DNA of 64,000 nucleotides, taken from assembly GCA_037447655.1 (NCBI GenBank), contig JBBHKE010002052.1:665585-729584 (forward strand), written 5' to 3'. Made by a program: the position numbers and the translations under genes. Of the stretch, positions 32,983-45,075 are shown piece after piece. This stretch comes from Zygnema cylindricum. Its lineage: Eukaryota > Streptophyta > Zygnematophyceae > Zygnematales > Zygnemataceae. The notes under the pieces are model-generated. The model was not told where the DNA came from, did not search any database, and was given only the letters and a program-made list of their open reading frames with translations. Positions within the stretch are counted from its first letter, which is position 1. Every line of letters starts with the position of its first letter.

Positions 32983-33871
32983 ATTGAGAGAGAATAAAGG
33001 AAAACGATTATCAAACTAACTCAAAACAAGCAATAAGTAATATGCTTCAAAAATTCCAGATGTAAAAGGCAAACAATTGCACCACTCCCATGGACTAGAA
33101 AAAAAAAATGATGGGAGTTTAGAAAGAGGAGTGATAATCTTAGATGATCAGATGAGTCTAAAGGAGAAGGAGTTTATAAATTGTATTCCTTAAAGACAGA
33201 TCGTATGAAGTTTCATCTACTATATGAAATGTACACGGCCGGACATAGCGGCAACAATAAGAGACATCAGTATGAGTCTTAATGATCCTAGGAAGAGATT
33301 TAGGGAGGCAGCTAAGAGAGTCATGAGATATTTGGTAGGAACTAAATAGTTATAGTTGCATTTAGAAATGGAGCACAGTGATATCTCTACTTGGAGTGAT
33401 GCTAGTTATGGGGATGTACTTATGAGAAGATGCACCTCTCGCTATGTGTTTTACGTAGGGGAAGGTGCTTGTTGTTCGAGCAATAAGCAACAAAAGGTGG
33501 TCACTCAGTTTACTATTGAGGCTGAGTATGTAGCATTTTGTTTTACTGTAAAAGAGTTGATGTGGGTTAAGTCCTTACTGCAAGAACTGTGTATAGGAAA
33601 AAAGGAGTGCATGAAGTTTTCTATGATAATCAGGCTACTATTGCTATTCCAACCAATCCAAAACATCATTTTAAAGCCAAGCACATGGACCTATGATTGA
33701 GTTTCGTGACAGAAAAGGTTGAAAATAAAATTATAAATCTTGTCTATAGGTCTGATGAAGAAATGGTGACTAACATGATGACCAAACTCGTGCCATTTCC
33801 CAAGTCAAAATACTGTAGAGAAAAATGTGGATTGAAAGAAAAGTAAAAATTAGACAAGAAAATATGAGGAC
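32983..33871 (+). pseudogene. pol: copia RNase H region, degenerate
   Basis: Stops and shifts throughout. Recognisable are SDASYGDV, CCSSNKQQKVVTQFTIEAEY and KELMWVKSLLQELC (33390-33600), the copia RNase H strand and helix motifs. Clearly more decayed than the RT just upstream. Confidence 0.85.
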
Positions 33872-34869
33872 TATTGAAATAACTAGTTTTATTTGGGTAT
33901 TTTCTAGGTCTAAATGATTATGCGAAAAAGACTAAAAAAGCACAAGAAGCCTGCCTCTGATATTTCTTTGTAGCCCCCATACTTGTTGTAGTCACTGAAA
34001 CAGATAGAGATTGATGGAGCCATGGCTGCCTTAGCTGTATAGGCAAGACTAAAGAGTGACTTAAGTCACTCTTAACAAAAGGTTGTGTTTGGCAAGACTC
34101 GAACCTCTGACTGGCAGAGCGTGGCGTAGCCGTCAGCTTTAACCAGTGTAACGTAGAAGTCTATTAAGATACATAGGGTTGGATACCTATTTTAATATGT
34201 GTATAGTCTTGAAATTGATTAATTAAAGTATGAGAAGAAACATAGGCCTAGTTAGTATTCAGTGCGGACATCATTTCGCGTGAAACAAATGAATCGGACA
34301 TTTGTTTCGACGGGTAACATTCAATGTTGTATTTAATTTGACGGCATATATCACTGTCGGGATCACGAAATGGTCACTTTGGCATTTATAGAAGTGACAT
34401 GACCTAGCGCCACATGGAGGGATAACATTTGGTCGCGGGAATTCTAGGAACATACTTACGAGTAGAAAGGGTGACACGCGTCCACTTAGTGGCCTTTTCG
34501 TACACAGACCATGAAAAAATAACATCGGCCATAGTAACTTTTAGTATTGTACACTTATTTAATTGGTTTCTACAGTAGATAAAGATTCTGACAAGGTTAA
34601 GACTTAGCATTTTTTGGATAGATAGTCACCTCTTTCTTTGAGAGTTTGTATAAATTAGTATTTTTGCCACCTCAAAACTTAACGGCTGGTTGGCTGTTTT
34701 CAATGATTTTTTTTGCTACAAACTCAAGAGAGTCGAAGCTGCACAGAGGTGCCAGCAAACAATTAATTCGCTTTTTTAGGTAGTAGTGGTTGTGGCTTGA
34801 AGTGGGTTAGGTAAAAGTTATCCAGATGCTTTCGTAATTCTGTAGTCCAATGGAGGACATAGAATTGCA
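33872..34869 (+). repeat. Copia 3' LTR (LTR B), diverged
   Basis: Starts TATTGAAATA and ends GAATTGCA. It aligns along its length to LTR A (tacttgttgtagtcactgaa, ccatggctgccttag, tcacctcttt, gagagtttgtataaatta, gtagtccaatggaggaca) but with far more differences than LTR C. An antisense tRNA-like T-arm (gactcgaacctctgac) lies at about 34108-34124. Confidence 0.8.
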
Positions 34870-34889
34870 TAGGGTACTTAACACATAAT

Positions 34890-35840
34890 TTTTTTCTTTT
34901 TCAGACTAAGTTCGTCATCTATTATGACTCCTAACTCATGCTCTATTCCTTCAAGTTTGTGCTTATACTCTATAGGAGTTGCACAACCTTTGGCATCAAC
35001 CAAGTGAAATTTTTCCAACATGTTTTCTTTCACTTCTTTTTGAGTTAGCCTAATTATTCACTTTTCTTTATCTCTTTCAACTTGTATTCTAAGAATATAT
35101 TTTTGCCTCACCCAAATCCTTTTTTTCAAATTGTGAATTAAGAGATTGTTTTACTCTAGCAATTCTTTCTTTGTTCCTACATATTAGTAGCAGACCATCA
35201 ACTTACATAGCAATGAATATCACCTCATCAGGATTATCACCACACATCAAATATATTGAATGATCAGAGCTAATTATAATAAATCTTAATGTTGTCAAAA
35301 ACTCATCTATTTTTCTGTTTCATTGTCGCAAAGCCAACTTTAGGCCATACGAAGATTTTAAAAGTATGCACACAAAGTTTTCTTTTCTTGGTTCCTCATG
35401 ACTTTTTTGTTGTTTTATATATATGAGATCATCTAAATCACTTTGTAAAAAGGCAGTTATGACATCTATTTGGTGGATGTCAAAATCCTTAATGGTAGTT
35501 AATGTAGGTAAAATGCAGACTAATGGAAACCTTATAACAAGCGTGAAAGATTTTTCATAATCTCTCTTTTTTTTTTGATTATATCTCTTAGCAACCAAAC
35601 GAGCCTTATACGTATCTATGGTATTATCAGGGTTCAATTTTAATTTAAACACCCATTTACTTCCAATAGTTTTTTTTATTGGAAAAAATTCCCCCAGATC
35701 CCATGTTTGGGCCTCTAAGATGGACTTTATTTCCTCATTGAGTGCTTCCACCCAGTGTTCTTTTTCATTATTCCAAAAGGCCTCCGTTAAAGTTAGGGGC
35801 TTTTATGTGTGTGCTTAATGAGCAAAGGCTGCATTTGCTC
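34890..35840 (-). pseudogene. Second copia reverse transcriptase fragment, opposite strand
   Basis: The reverse complement contains KWVFKLKLNPDNTIDTYKAR, DIHQIDVITAF, SSYGLKLALRQ, then SSDHSIYLM and FIAM*VDGLLL (a worn YVDD region) and DAKGCATPIEYKHKLEG. It has several stops and altered catalytic residues. It belongs to a different copia family from the + strand element. It lies just after LTR B. Confidence 0.85.
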
Positions 35841-35973
35841 CCTTAACTTGCATACTTCGTTTGACTCCAACTGGAAATTCTGTCGCTTGTATACGCCCAC
35901 ACTATTTAAAACGACACTGTATTAGAGTTTTTAACCCTCATTTAAATAGTACCTTAAATAACGCAAATAATAA

Positions 35974-37699
35974 TTTAGAACAATTACTCTATTTAATGTG
36001 ATAGAGTCAAAATTTAGGGTGACAAAATTAGCGTTCATAACTCTAATTATGATTCGCGGTGTACACTATTTATAAATTACCAAAATTAGAGTAGGTGACA
36101 CTAATTTAGTCGTGCCTATATTAGCATAATAGAAAAATAGAGATATTAATTATATTTTAGGTTCGCGGTCAAAATTTAAAAGCGTCGGATTAGTGTTACC
36201 AACACTAATAAAGATTCACGGTATACTTACGGTAATGCTTCCCTAATCAAAACACTATGGATTAACGACTTAACAATTTTTGTTTTTTACCAATTTTTGA
36301 ATTTTTGCTTAGGAGTCCTTAACCGTCTTATGGCAATTTCCCATGTAACCGAAACTTAGTCTTGTAACTTTGTTTTTTGGCGAAGATTCTCCGTACTACT
36401 TTCATACCATTTCAATGTAACGCAATAAGCTCGTTAATTTAAAAAGTGACGGATATAGACGTGGGTGTAATTTGTGACAGTTGTAGACTACTACAAAACT
36501 CGCGATAACTGATGACATTTACAAAATAGCGACGATTGTAGTTGTATAGTTACTTGTGACATTGTAGATGTTTAGGGATTGTAAAATTTTGACGTCACGC
36601 TCAATTATGATAGCGTCCACGTCACAAATTCTAAAACTTTACGCCATGGTTTCCCGATTGTGTGTTTTTGTCCTTTCTCGCTCTACTTGCCATAAAAAAA
36701 CGCCCAAAGATATCGATTTTAGATGTCTTTCATTTGGTACCATTATTGACGTTTTTCATTGCAAGAATTGTGAGATAGACACGGTAGTGGGAGAGGGAGA
36801 GAGAGAGAGTCGCCTTCACGGACTTCACTTTGGCAAAATGGCGTTCGTCGGTCGACACCCCTCCATACCCCTGTTCAAAAAAAAGCGCACGGAAATAGGT
36901 CACGCACAGGCTGTAAACGTGCAGTGGGGGTTTTTTTTGGTACTCCTCGCACAAATTTTTTTCATAAACTTCCGACTCGTGCGACGTCATATGCCTATTC
37001 GCTCACATCATGGAAATTTATTTAAGGTGATTTTATATAAAATTTGAAGATGAGCTGGAAGGACCCGAAAGTGGGTCGAAACAAGCTAGACAAGAAATTG
37101 CATCGCGCTAGACAACAAACTCCAGTACATGTAAAGTTTAAAGGTAGCGCAACTTGAACGGTGGTAATATCAGTTTTTCGGTACGGTTGCGGACTTTCTC
37201 ATTTTTTTTAAGTTATGGAGGAAAATGACAGAAAATATGTGTAACTTTAACACATGGGAAAGTGCCCTTACTAGGATCTAGAAAAATTTTGCTTTTAAGT
37301 TCGACATGATTGGCTGACCGTCTTCAAAATTTTGCCAGGGTGCTGATGCGCGATAGTTTGGGATAACGATGCGTTGCTGGACCAGGCAAGACACGTGGCA
37401 TCATGTATTGCTTGATTCAACACCGACAAGTGCAACTTCTGTTGAAATTAATAGATTTCTAGAGTATTTACTAGGTTTAAAATGTTAGTATAAAAGAAAA
37501 AGAAAAAGGACAGACAGCCTGCCTACGCCTCCTCTCTCTCGCCCCAATACTTGTTGTAGTCACTGAAGGATAGAGAGAGCGGTTGATCCATGGCTGCCTT
37601 AGTTCAGCAGGCAGATATTTTTAAGGCTACTAAAAATATACCTGACGAACCCGGGATTTGATCCCGGTACCTGCAGTTCGTCAAGCTGGTCGATAATGG

Positions 37700-37702
<3 letters not shown>
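35974..37702 (+). repeat. 1,729-bp block, copy 2 of the apparently exact duplication
   Basis: Same content as 27045-28773, ending inside the LTR at the point where copy 1 continues with gctttatcttactag while this copy runs into pure (TA)n. Confidence 0.95.
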
Positions 37703-37772
<70 letters not shown>

Positions 37773-38467
37773 GGAAGGAGCAAATCCATTTAACTAAAAC
37801 TGTGTACGGCGTGCATGGATACAGTTTTATGAATGTACCAATTCAAAACGGATACCACGCATTTTGTTTCGACAACGAAACAAATATCGTGCAAGTATTT
37901 ATTACGGCCAAGATTGCGTCTCGCTGCAAATCCAACGGCGCACATTATCGCCGAAATCCCAGAGTAGTCACTTTAGCGTTTAGTGACGTGGCATGACCTA
38001 GAGCCACGTGGAGAGATGACATATGGTCATAGGAATTCCGAGGAATGTACGGACGAGTGAAAAGGAGGCACGCGTCTGCTTAATAGTCTTGTCGTACATA
38101 GGCCGTACAACAGGTACACCGGCAGTAGTACTTTTTGGTACGGTACAGTAATCTGATTTGTCCGTACTTCAGTATATAGAAGTTATTAGAGGGAATCATG
38201 ACTTAGAAAATTTTGGTAGGCAGTCACCTCTCCCTTTGAGAGTTTGTACAAATTGGCATTTTTACTGCCTCATAACTTATCGCCTGGTTGGGCGTTTTCA
38301 GAGATTCTTTTTCCTACGGACTTAGGGGAGTCCACGCTGCACAGGGGTGCATTCAGATTGTCAGCTTGATTGCCTGGCCAGCAGTGGCTGTGGGTTAAAG
38401 TGGGCTAGTTAACAACTATCTAGAGGCTTCTTGTATTCTGTAGTCCAATGGAGGACACATAATTGCA
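37440..38467 (+). repeat. Copia LTR C (solo LTR or far end of a composite)
   Basis: Starts TGTTGAAATT and ends TAATTGCA. The flanks acttc and tcttc agree at 4 of 5 bases, which fits a solo LTR with a 5-bp target duplication. There is no primer site after it and no gag. The first 263 bp look identical to LTR A and the rest about 95% so. Confidence 0.8.
37703..37770. repeat. (TA)n microsatellite at the duplication boundary
   Basis: About 68 bp of pure TA replaces roughly 50 bp present in copy 1, exactly where identity between the copies drops. Confidence 0.95.
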
Positions 38468-39250
38468 TCTTCTTAGGTCTCTAAGGGTGGCCGTCCATTA
38501 GCGAAAAAATGGGGTTGTTTACTGATAGCCGTATCGTTTCGTACAGGTCCGTACCTTTTTATATTTTTTCCAAGGAAAACATCATTACAGAAAAATGTCT
38601 AAGGTTATAGGCATATTTTATGACCGTCGGATGCCATTACACTTTTTATCTGGTTGCCACGTCATCAACTATACAGTCTTTGAGCACCGTGCACAGGGAG
38701 GATACTTCTCAAAAACTGAACGTGTAAAAATAGGCCGCGTGGAAAAGAGAAAAAATCCACGATGAGCGCGCGCGTATGTGCGTATACGTCGCAAGGGCCA
38801 TGTGCCTTCCACTGTGGTGGCTGCGAATCCGTTGAAATTATCCCGTCACGCTCCCACCATCAAAGTTTGCCGCCGCCTTTTTGTCGTTACGTTTTGAAAT
38901 TTTGGGTAGTACATTATAATGCCCTCCGTACGGTTCATTAATTACCTCCGCTGGTACAAATATCATCTCAACTAGTACAGATATCACCTTCGGTCGTACA
39001 GATATTACGTTCAGACATTGCATTCGAAGATTCTTTCAAGATATTAAGCATCGAATATTAACCTACGTGTTACCAACCAGAATGAGCCACGCAAATAAAA
39101 AGTGGTTTACTGACCCAAGCAACCTAATTGAAGGCACGCACTTCAGTAAAATGTTCCGTAGAATTACTGGAAGGCCTAATGGAAGTCCAACAGAAAAGGA
39201 GACGGCGCGCCGTCATTTTCTATTTTTTTCAATCTTATTCTTCTATTTTT
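38468..39250. other. Intergenic; one dispersed-repeat fragment
   Basis: 38495-38560 carries gtccattagcgaaaaaatgg and ggttgtttactg, the inverted terminus of the dispersed repeat at 17083. Nothing else is recognised. Confidence 0.5.
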
Positions 39251-39257
39251 TTTATCT

Positions 39258-39337
39258 TTTTCTATATATAGATATTTCTATATATATATATATATATATA
39301 GCTAAATAATATATATATATATATATATATATATCTA

Positions 39338-39412
<75 letters not shown>
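39258..39412. repeat. (TA)n microsatellites
   Basis: Three TA runs of up to about 70 bp separated by ctaaataa. Confidence 0.95.
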
Positions 39413-41861
39413 CATTTAGCTACACCAGAGGAAAAAAATAAATGTAAAATGACATCAACAAAAAAATGACATGAAAAGGACCTTAGGACCTGAGACCGAA
39501 TGACGCAAGGACCGACCCGTACAATTTTCAAGATTGGCTCGTGTTTTTTGTCGGATAGTACTGTCACGTGTAACATGACGTGGAATAATATGCTTACGGA
39601 TGTTTTTTAAGATCCCTTCCAGATATGTTTGTCTGAAATTCTGGATATTGTGGATAGAGTCAGTCGATTTGTCCTTTTATCCATTGCAGTTTGCTGCCTA
39701 CCGTACGAGAAATGAAATCCGTACATTTTCCAGCAGCACAAGATTCTGTCCTAGATTGGACGCATATTATTTCACGGGCTTCGAAAATTCCGCCGGAAAT
39801 CTCGTCGGCAATGTTTTTTGTCGTATTACATATCTTTTAAGAAAGCTGGAAAAAAAAAGTTTTTTGAAAAAACGCATAGCTTCTTGGCGAGATGCTTGTA
39901 TTTTTGTCGTATTCCATATTTTGGGAGGGCGAAACAAAAAATGAAAAATGCTCCTCAGCTTTTCTGGCAGGAAATTAAAATTAACTTTTAGATTCCCCAC
40001 AAATGTTCCAATGAGAAATCTTTTAATTGGGCGGAGGGGATTCGAATTCTTCAATATTTAATCTTTCGTACTGTTAACACTCCAGACACTCCAGAGGGAA
40101 GGATGCAAAGACCGTACAGTTTCATGTTTTTATTATAGGGCGGCGGACATTCCCAGATTTGGCTGGCAAGTGACCGTACATAATCTGTACGATTCTGATC
40201 TCGACAGTCAGAGATATTCCAATCATTGAGAAAGACCTCGAAAAGATCACCTTTGGGGGCCACCTGCAAGCCGTACCTTGCAATTTGTCTTGTAGTGACC
40301 ATTATCCGTACTCGTTTTTCGGGTAGATAGTGAAATTTGTCTTGTAGAGAAGTTTTTCCGTACGAGTTTTCCGGGTAGATTTCCCCCACAGGAACATTCA
40401 CATTTGTTGGCCGTCTATCCTGGAACCACCAGCCGTTCTTGGAAATTGCCGTCAAATTGTTCGTACGTTTTTCGTACCTTATCCGTACCTATTTCGTACC
40501 TTCTTGGGACCCTAGCTGACTTCTGCATGTGTGCAACAAATATGTCAGGTCTCAGACACGTGTGAAGGTATATCTTTGTCGATTCACGGAAAAATCGTAC
40601 AATGTGGATCGCAAAAATCGGTTCAAAAAGCGTTCTTGCGACGTATGACAGAATCTATATTTTGTCGTGTATCTCCTGTTATGCCGCCAAGTTTACGATC
40701 TTTTCTTCACCTTATTTATTTTAATTCGTACAAACACCTGTCGTTATCCGCAACCGATAAGACTTCTGATGCTGTCAGATTGCAAGATTCCAAACGTCTA
40801 AATGTACGGAATTTCCAAATGGACAAGAGTACTGTACCATTGTACAAGCCTTACCAGGTCGTACCTATTTATTTTGGAAGCTTTTGTAGCTTCTGAAGTC
40901 GGCAAACAGTGGCAGCTGCCTGCAGAAAACCTTACTCCAGCCTTTTTGTTTTTGTTTTTTGTGGACAAAAAGAGTAACAAATCAAGCCGTCACGGTTCAG
41001 GCATACTGTCACGCTAGCGACGGTGACGCTTGCTGTACCTTAGGCTTCAAAGGGTATGGTTACATCAGACGAAAAGTGAGGTTTAAGACAGAATTTTGTA
41101 CTTGCCCGTACCATGCCGTACTATATTTTCGTGAGTTTCTTGAAAACAACATTACAGAAAATAAGATTACGATTCTCCAAGTATCCGGGAGAAGACGTCG
41201 ACCATCCGATTACATTTTGGTCTTCATCTGCGAAACAATCGCTCCATAAGCCTCTGTATTGGTGAACCCACCTCGCCGAGGTGGGTTCAGCAATACAGAA
41301 CCAGTCGAATCGCTACACCTGGACGTCAGACACGTGCGTCGATGAAAAATGAAAATTTTCACACGCCCCCAAAGTCACGTGCATTCGGACAAGGTGACCG
41401 TAAAATTTTTGCCGAAAAGAAATACGGTTTTTTCCTGAAAGTCATCGGCGTGAAGGAGATCTCTGAGGTACATTGACGCGGTACACTTGTGAAGTACACG
41501 TCCTTAATACGCAAGTACGGATTTTTATACGAAAATGGTCGGTTTCCAAATCTTTGACGATTTTATAGATTTGATCGTCGACCTACGTGGAATCACTCAA
41601 ATTAGAACACGTATGTAAAAACTTGTTTACAGATGATACGCGATGTAACCGAGGCCTCTGTAATACAGAAATTTTGCTGTCCATACTATTACAGACACCT
41701 CCTGATGTAACCATACCCTAAATTGAACACAAAGCTTACGGTTTTTGTCGCATTATAGTCTTTACGCAAGCGACAAAACCATCTATGTGCAAAATAAACC
41801 TCGTAGTGCTGACTTCAAGTAAACAACCCCACTTTTCCTCTAATGGAAGTTCACCTTAAGG
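39413..41861. other. Intergenic; nothing recognised
   Basis: Motif-less ORFs on both strands (39600-39944 +, 40051-40455 -, 40531-40896 +). GTAC-rich like the surrounding repeats. 41817-41858 holds the dispersed-repeat terminus aacaaccccacttttcctct. Confidence 0.5.
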
Positions 41862-42082
41862 TACACTGCGAAACGTTATTAGCGTCAAGATTTATTTCGC
41901 CACTTAAAAACATATTTCTCCGTACACACTTGTCGGATTGTGGATCTGACAGTTGCGATTGAAAACCAACATTCTCAGCTTCCGATTGGCAGTCTCAAAT
42001 TGAAAATCCAACAAGTGTGTACGGAGAAAATATGTTTTAAGTGGCGAAAAAAACCTTGACGCTAAAAACGATTCGCGGTGTA
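41862..42082. mobile_element. MITE, CAGTACACCG family
   Basis: Ends tacactgcgaaacgttatta and aacgattcgcggtgta; inner arms ttatttcgccacttaaaaac and atgttttaagtggcgaaaa. A near-complete hairpin of about 220 bp. Confidence 0.85.
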
Positions 42083-42086
42083 TCTA

Positions 42087-42752
42087 TTCCATTAGGCGGT
42101 CTCAGTAAACATGTGGAGACTTCTATTTGTAGTGTTTACTGGCACGGCGTTCCATTATGTAGGGCAAGGGAAACAACAGTTCGCAACTATGATGGGTGCC
42201 ACGTAGGTTAGAATCCAGATTTTTAAAATCTTAAAAAAATCTTCAAACGGAAAGTCAGAACGAAATATCTGTACAAGCTTAGGTAGTTAATGATTCTTAC
42301 GAAAATTTTGCGGCCAGATTTTGATTTTGAAAATGGAAATCAAAGTTTCGAAATGGAATGGCAGAACGACGCGGCAAACTTTGAAGGTCGGTGGATGTCA
42401 AAAGGAGCGTGCGAGGATATTTCGGTCGACCTGCATACACAGTGCGGGAGGCAGATGGTATCGCCTGTTTCGTGGTAGATATATATTTTACTTTTCACGT
42501 GTACCAATGGTACGCGACCCGTGTGAAAAAACTCTCCTCGCCGATGAGAGTCTCTGACACTGGACGATGTGTGCTATAGCTTCGCGAATCTAAAAATGTG
42601 AAACATCCAACGGTCGATACTTACGTCTATAAAATTGGAGCCATCCAGTAAACATGTTTCGTCATGTTTCGTCTGACAAAAAAAGAGGGTACGAATATGT
42701 ACAAAATCGTACGGCGTCCAATAAGCAGCCTCACTTTTCCTCTAATTGGAAG
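42087..42752. mobile_element. Dispersed repeat, second copy of the 17083 element
   Basis: Parallels 17083-17778 throughout, with TTCCATTAGG at the start and TCTAATTGGAAGTTCACC at the end. The segmental duplication that follows begins inside it (about 42452). Confidence 0.65.
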
Positions 42753-43833
42753 TTCACCATAAGCCTCTAATGCGACAAAATCTCAGCTTGGCGTTAATCT
42801 AAGGACGGAAGGACCAAGATCGTCAGTGTAGTTAGCGTGACAATGTGAAAAGACCGTGACAGCTACAGTACGAAAGATATGTCAATGTCCGAGAAAGGCG
42901 GGAGCTTGGAGTGCGCCAGTATCACTGTACGGAAATGTCACAAACAACTGTACGAAAACGCCACTTATTTGGAAGCTTCCAATTTACAGAGGTAACAACC
43001 TAGTGGGCCTCGTGTCCATATCCAATTCCCCGGTGACAAAAAAAGTTGAAATCTTCGCAGACGCACAAACGACAAAATCTATGTCGGTCGTGGCTAGGGA
43101 CAGGTACACCTGTACGGATAGTGAAATCCCAAACTTGGCGACTCGCCGGCAAATTGCGGCTGCAAAATCATCTCGACTACAAAACGACAAAGTAGAGATT
43201 TATTCACACGTCATCCGCACGCTTGACGCGCGTTTTTGTGGCCCACGCTCTAAGAAAACCTACAGGAAAGGATCTTTCGCAACCTCAAGATCTGACATGC
43301 TGGTGGTCACAGCTGTCGCAACAATTTAAGTGGGTGTCAGAAAAGATACTGACAATCTGACGGTCAGATCTTGTGGCACGTGCAAAAATCCGGCAAGCAT
43401 GTGAAAATAATTATATATTCCCGTGGGAATCTGGGTTTACACCTGTCCAGATGTTAATGCACCAAGGAGCGAATCTTAATATTTGATGAGTGAATCTTGG
43501 CCGCCCGATCGACATTATTTTTGGGTCGAAAATACACGATATGCTCTTTTTTTTGTGTGTGTGTAAAACTTTTGTAAATATAAAATTTTGCTTCACGTAA
43601 ATTGAAAGGGGTATAGCTAATTATGTTAATCAAGGAAAAAATGACACTATTCGATACAAAGGGCAAAAACTACACTTCCCATCGTTACTAGAGTTACTAA
43701 CACTAATAAGGTCACGACGCTTTGTGCTCGAAAATCATAATATGGGGTTAACGATACTAAGGAAATGGACTACAAGCTGACATGTCACTTTGCACTAAAG
43801 TACTAATGCATATCATAATCTCGCATCAAACTA

Positions 43834-44052
43834 CAGTACACCGCCAATCGTTATTAGCTTTGTGTACGCTAATTCCGTCCCGCTTTTTTTTTTTATTCTC
43901 AAATAGAATTATCCACACTATTTTAAAAAAACCCTAATTCCTAATTAGAATTGACGATTTCTTCGAAAATTTTCAAATTCCCAATTAGCGTAAACCACGC
44001 TAATTATTCGTATACGCTAAAAAAACTTACACGCTAATAACGATTGGCGGTG
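43834..44052. mobile_element. MITE, CAGTACACCG family, with TA target duplication shown by an empty site
   Basis: The filled site reads caaacTA-[element]-TAgtgaatcc. The matching place in the second duplicate (about 49367) reads caaacTAgtgaatcc. The element begins CAGTACACCGCC and ends GGCGGTG, 219 bp, no ORF. CAG termini and a TA duplication suggest the Tc1/mariner-pogo superfamily. Confidence 0.9.
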
Positions 44053-44094
44053 TAGTGAATCCTTAAAGATAATGGAAATGGGTAGTGTAGTTGC

Positions 44095-44475
44095 TGGTGT
44101 TGGGTATCTGGTAAATTCATATCGCGATATTTTCGATATTCGATATATTGAATATCAATCGAACAAACTCTTCGATACATTGTACCTGTACCAGCATAAG
44201 TTATCGCGATATATATCGCTATATATATAATTTTTTAAATTTAATATTTTATATAATATGTTATTTTACCAAAAATGACAAATTGTGTGATACATCGGCG
44301 TTAATTTTGTTCCGGGTACTTCAAAGTCACAAACCCTAAAATGTAGCATAAAAAATTATAAATTAGATTTTGTAATTCATAATTACACTTATTTGGCATA
44401 CATAACTTCCGCGTCGAAAAGTTCTATTTGTAAAAGATAATTTGATAAAAATATGGAATAACATATACATATATC

Positions 44476-44511
<36 letters not shown>

Positions 44512-45075
44512 TATGCATATTTTTATCAAGTATGTTTCATCTGATAATATATGCATCTATGAATTACAAAGTGATAGAATTTAATACGATACATTTTCTG
44601 GATATATATTAAGTGTAAGAAATGTGAATTTTTATGTGCATTAATTTTTTTTGAAGTGTAAAAAATGTGGTTTTTATGTTTTTGTTAATATTTTTATTAA
44701 TTATTTTTTGAAGTGTAGTAATTTTATTATTATTTTTATTATTGGCTGATGCTAGCCGGTTGAGCTGCACTAGTACTAGCAGTAGTAGTAGCAATAGTAC
44801 TAGCAGTACTGGCATTAGTAGTAGCAGTAGTACTAGCAGCACCACTAGTAGTAGTAGTACTAGCAACACCACTATTACTAGCAGCAGTAGCACGAATAGA
44901 TCTAAAAACCAAGAAAAGGAGCTTCGATATATCGCGATTCAATACATTGGCGATATATCGGCGATACATCGCAATATTTAGATTTTCGATATATCGAAGG
45001 GATATATCGATTATCCGGAACCTAAAATTCGATACATATCGAATATCGACAATTAGTCCTCAATACCCAACACTA
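44095..45075. mobile_element. hAT-like element, 981 bp, with 8-bp target duplication
   Basis: Ends TGGTGTTGGGTATC and ATACCCAACACTA, flanked by GTAGTTGC at 44087-44094 and 45076-45083. The second duplicate has no insertion at this place (gaaatgggttgctata). The interior holds TCGATATATCG palindromes, TA microsatellites and an AGT/ACT trinucleotide tract, with no transposase. Confidence 0.9.
44766..44892. repeat. (AGT/AGC/ACT)n trinucleotide tract
   Basis: Mixed agtagtagc and actagcagt units over about 125 bp, producing Ser/Thr-only or Leu/Val-only spurious frames. Confidence 0.9.

Larger units (their letters stand above)
28511..34869 (+). mobile_element. Ty1/copia LTR retrotransposon, degenerate
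   Basis: Order LTR - gag - protease - integrase - reverse transcriptase - RNase H - LTR, the integrase-before-RT order that defines copia. The reading frame is broken by a frameshift near 30010, a TGA at 30976, a TAG at 31780, a TAA at 32980 and many lesions in the RNase H part. The 3' LTR (B) is much more diverged from LTR A than two LTRs of one recent insertion should be. No matching target duplication is seen (acttc before, taggg after). Confidence 0.9.

Noticed and set aside
28511-38467. A single 10-kb LTR element from LTR A to LTR C
   Set aside because: LTR C is preceded by a copy of the external flank of LTR A rather than by a polypurine tract, and LTR B already follows the RNase H region.
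40051-40455. A 134-aa minus-strand frame
   Set aside because: No recognisable domain, splice structure or supporting context.
42856-43329. A 157-aa open frame (MTATVRKICQCP...)
   Set aside because: No domain recognised, and the duplicate copy at 48404-48760 breaks the frame, so there is no sign of coding constraint.
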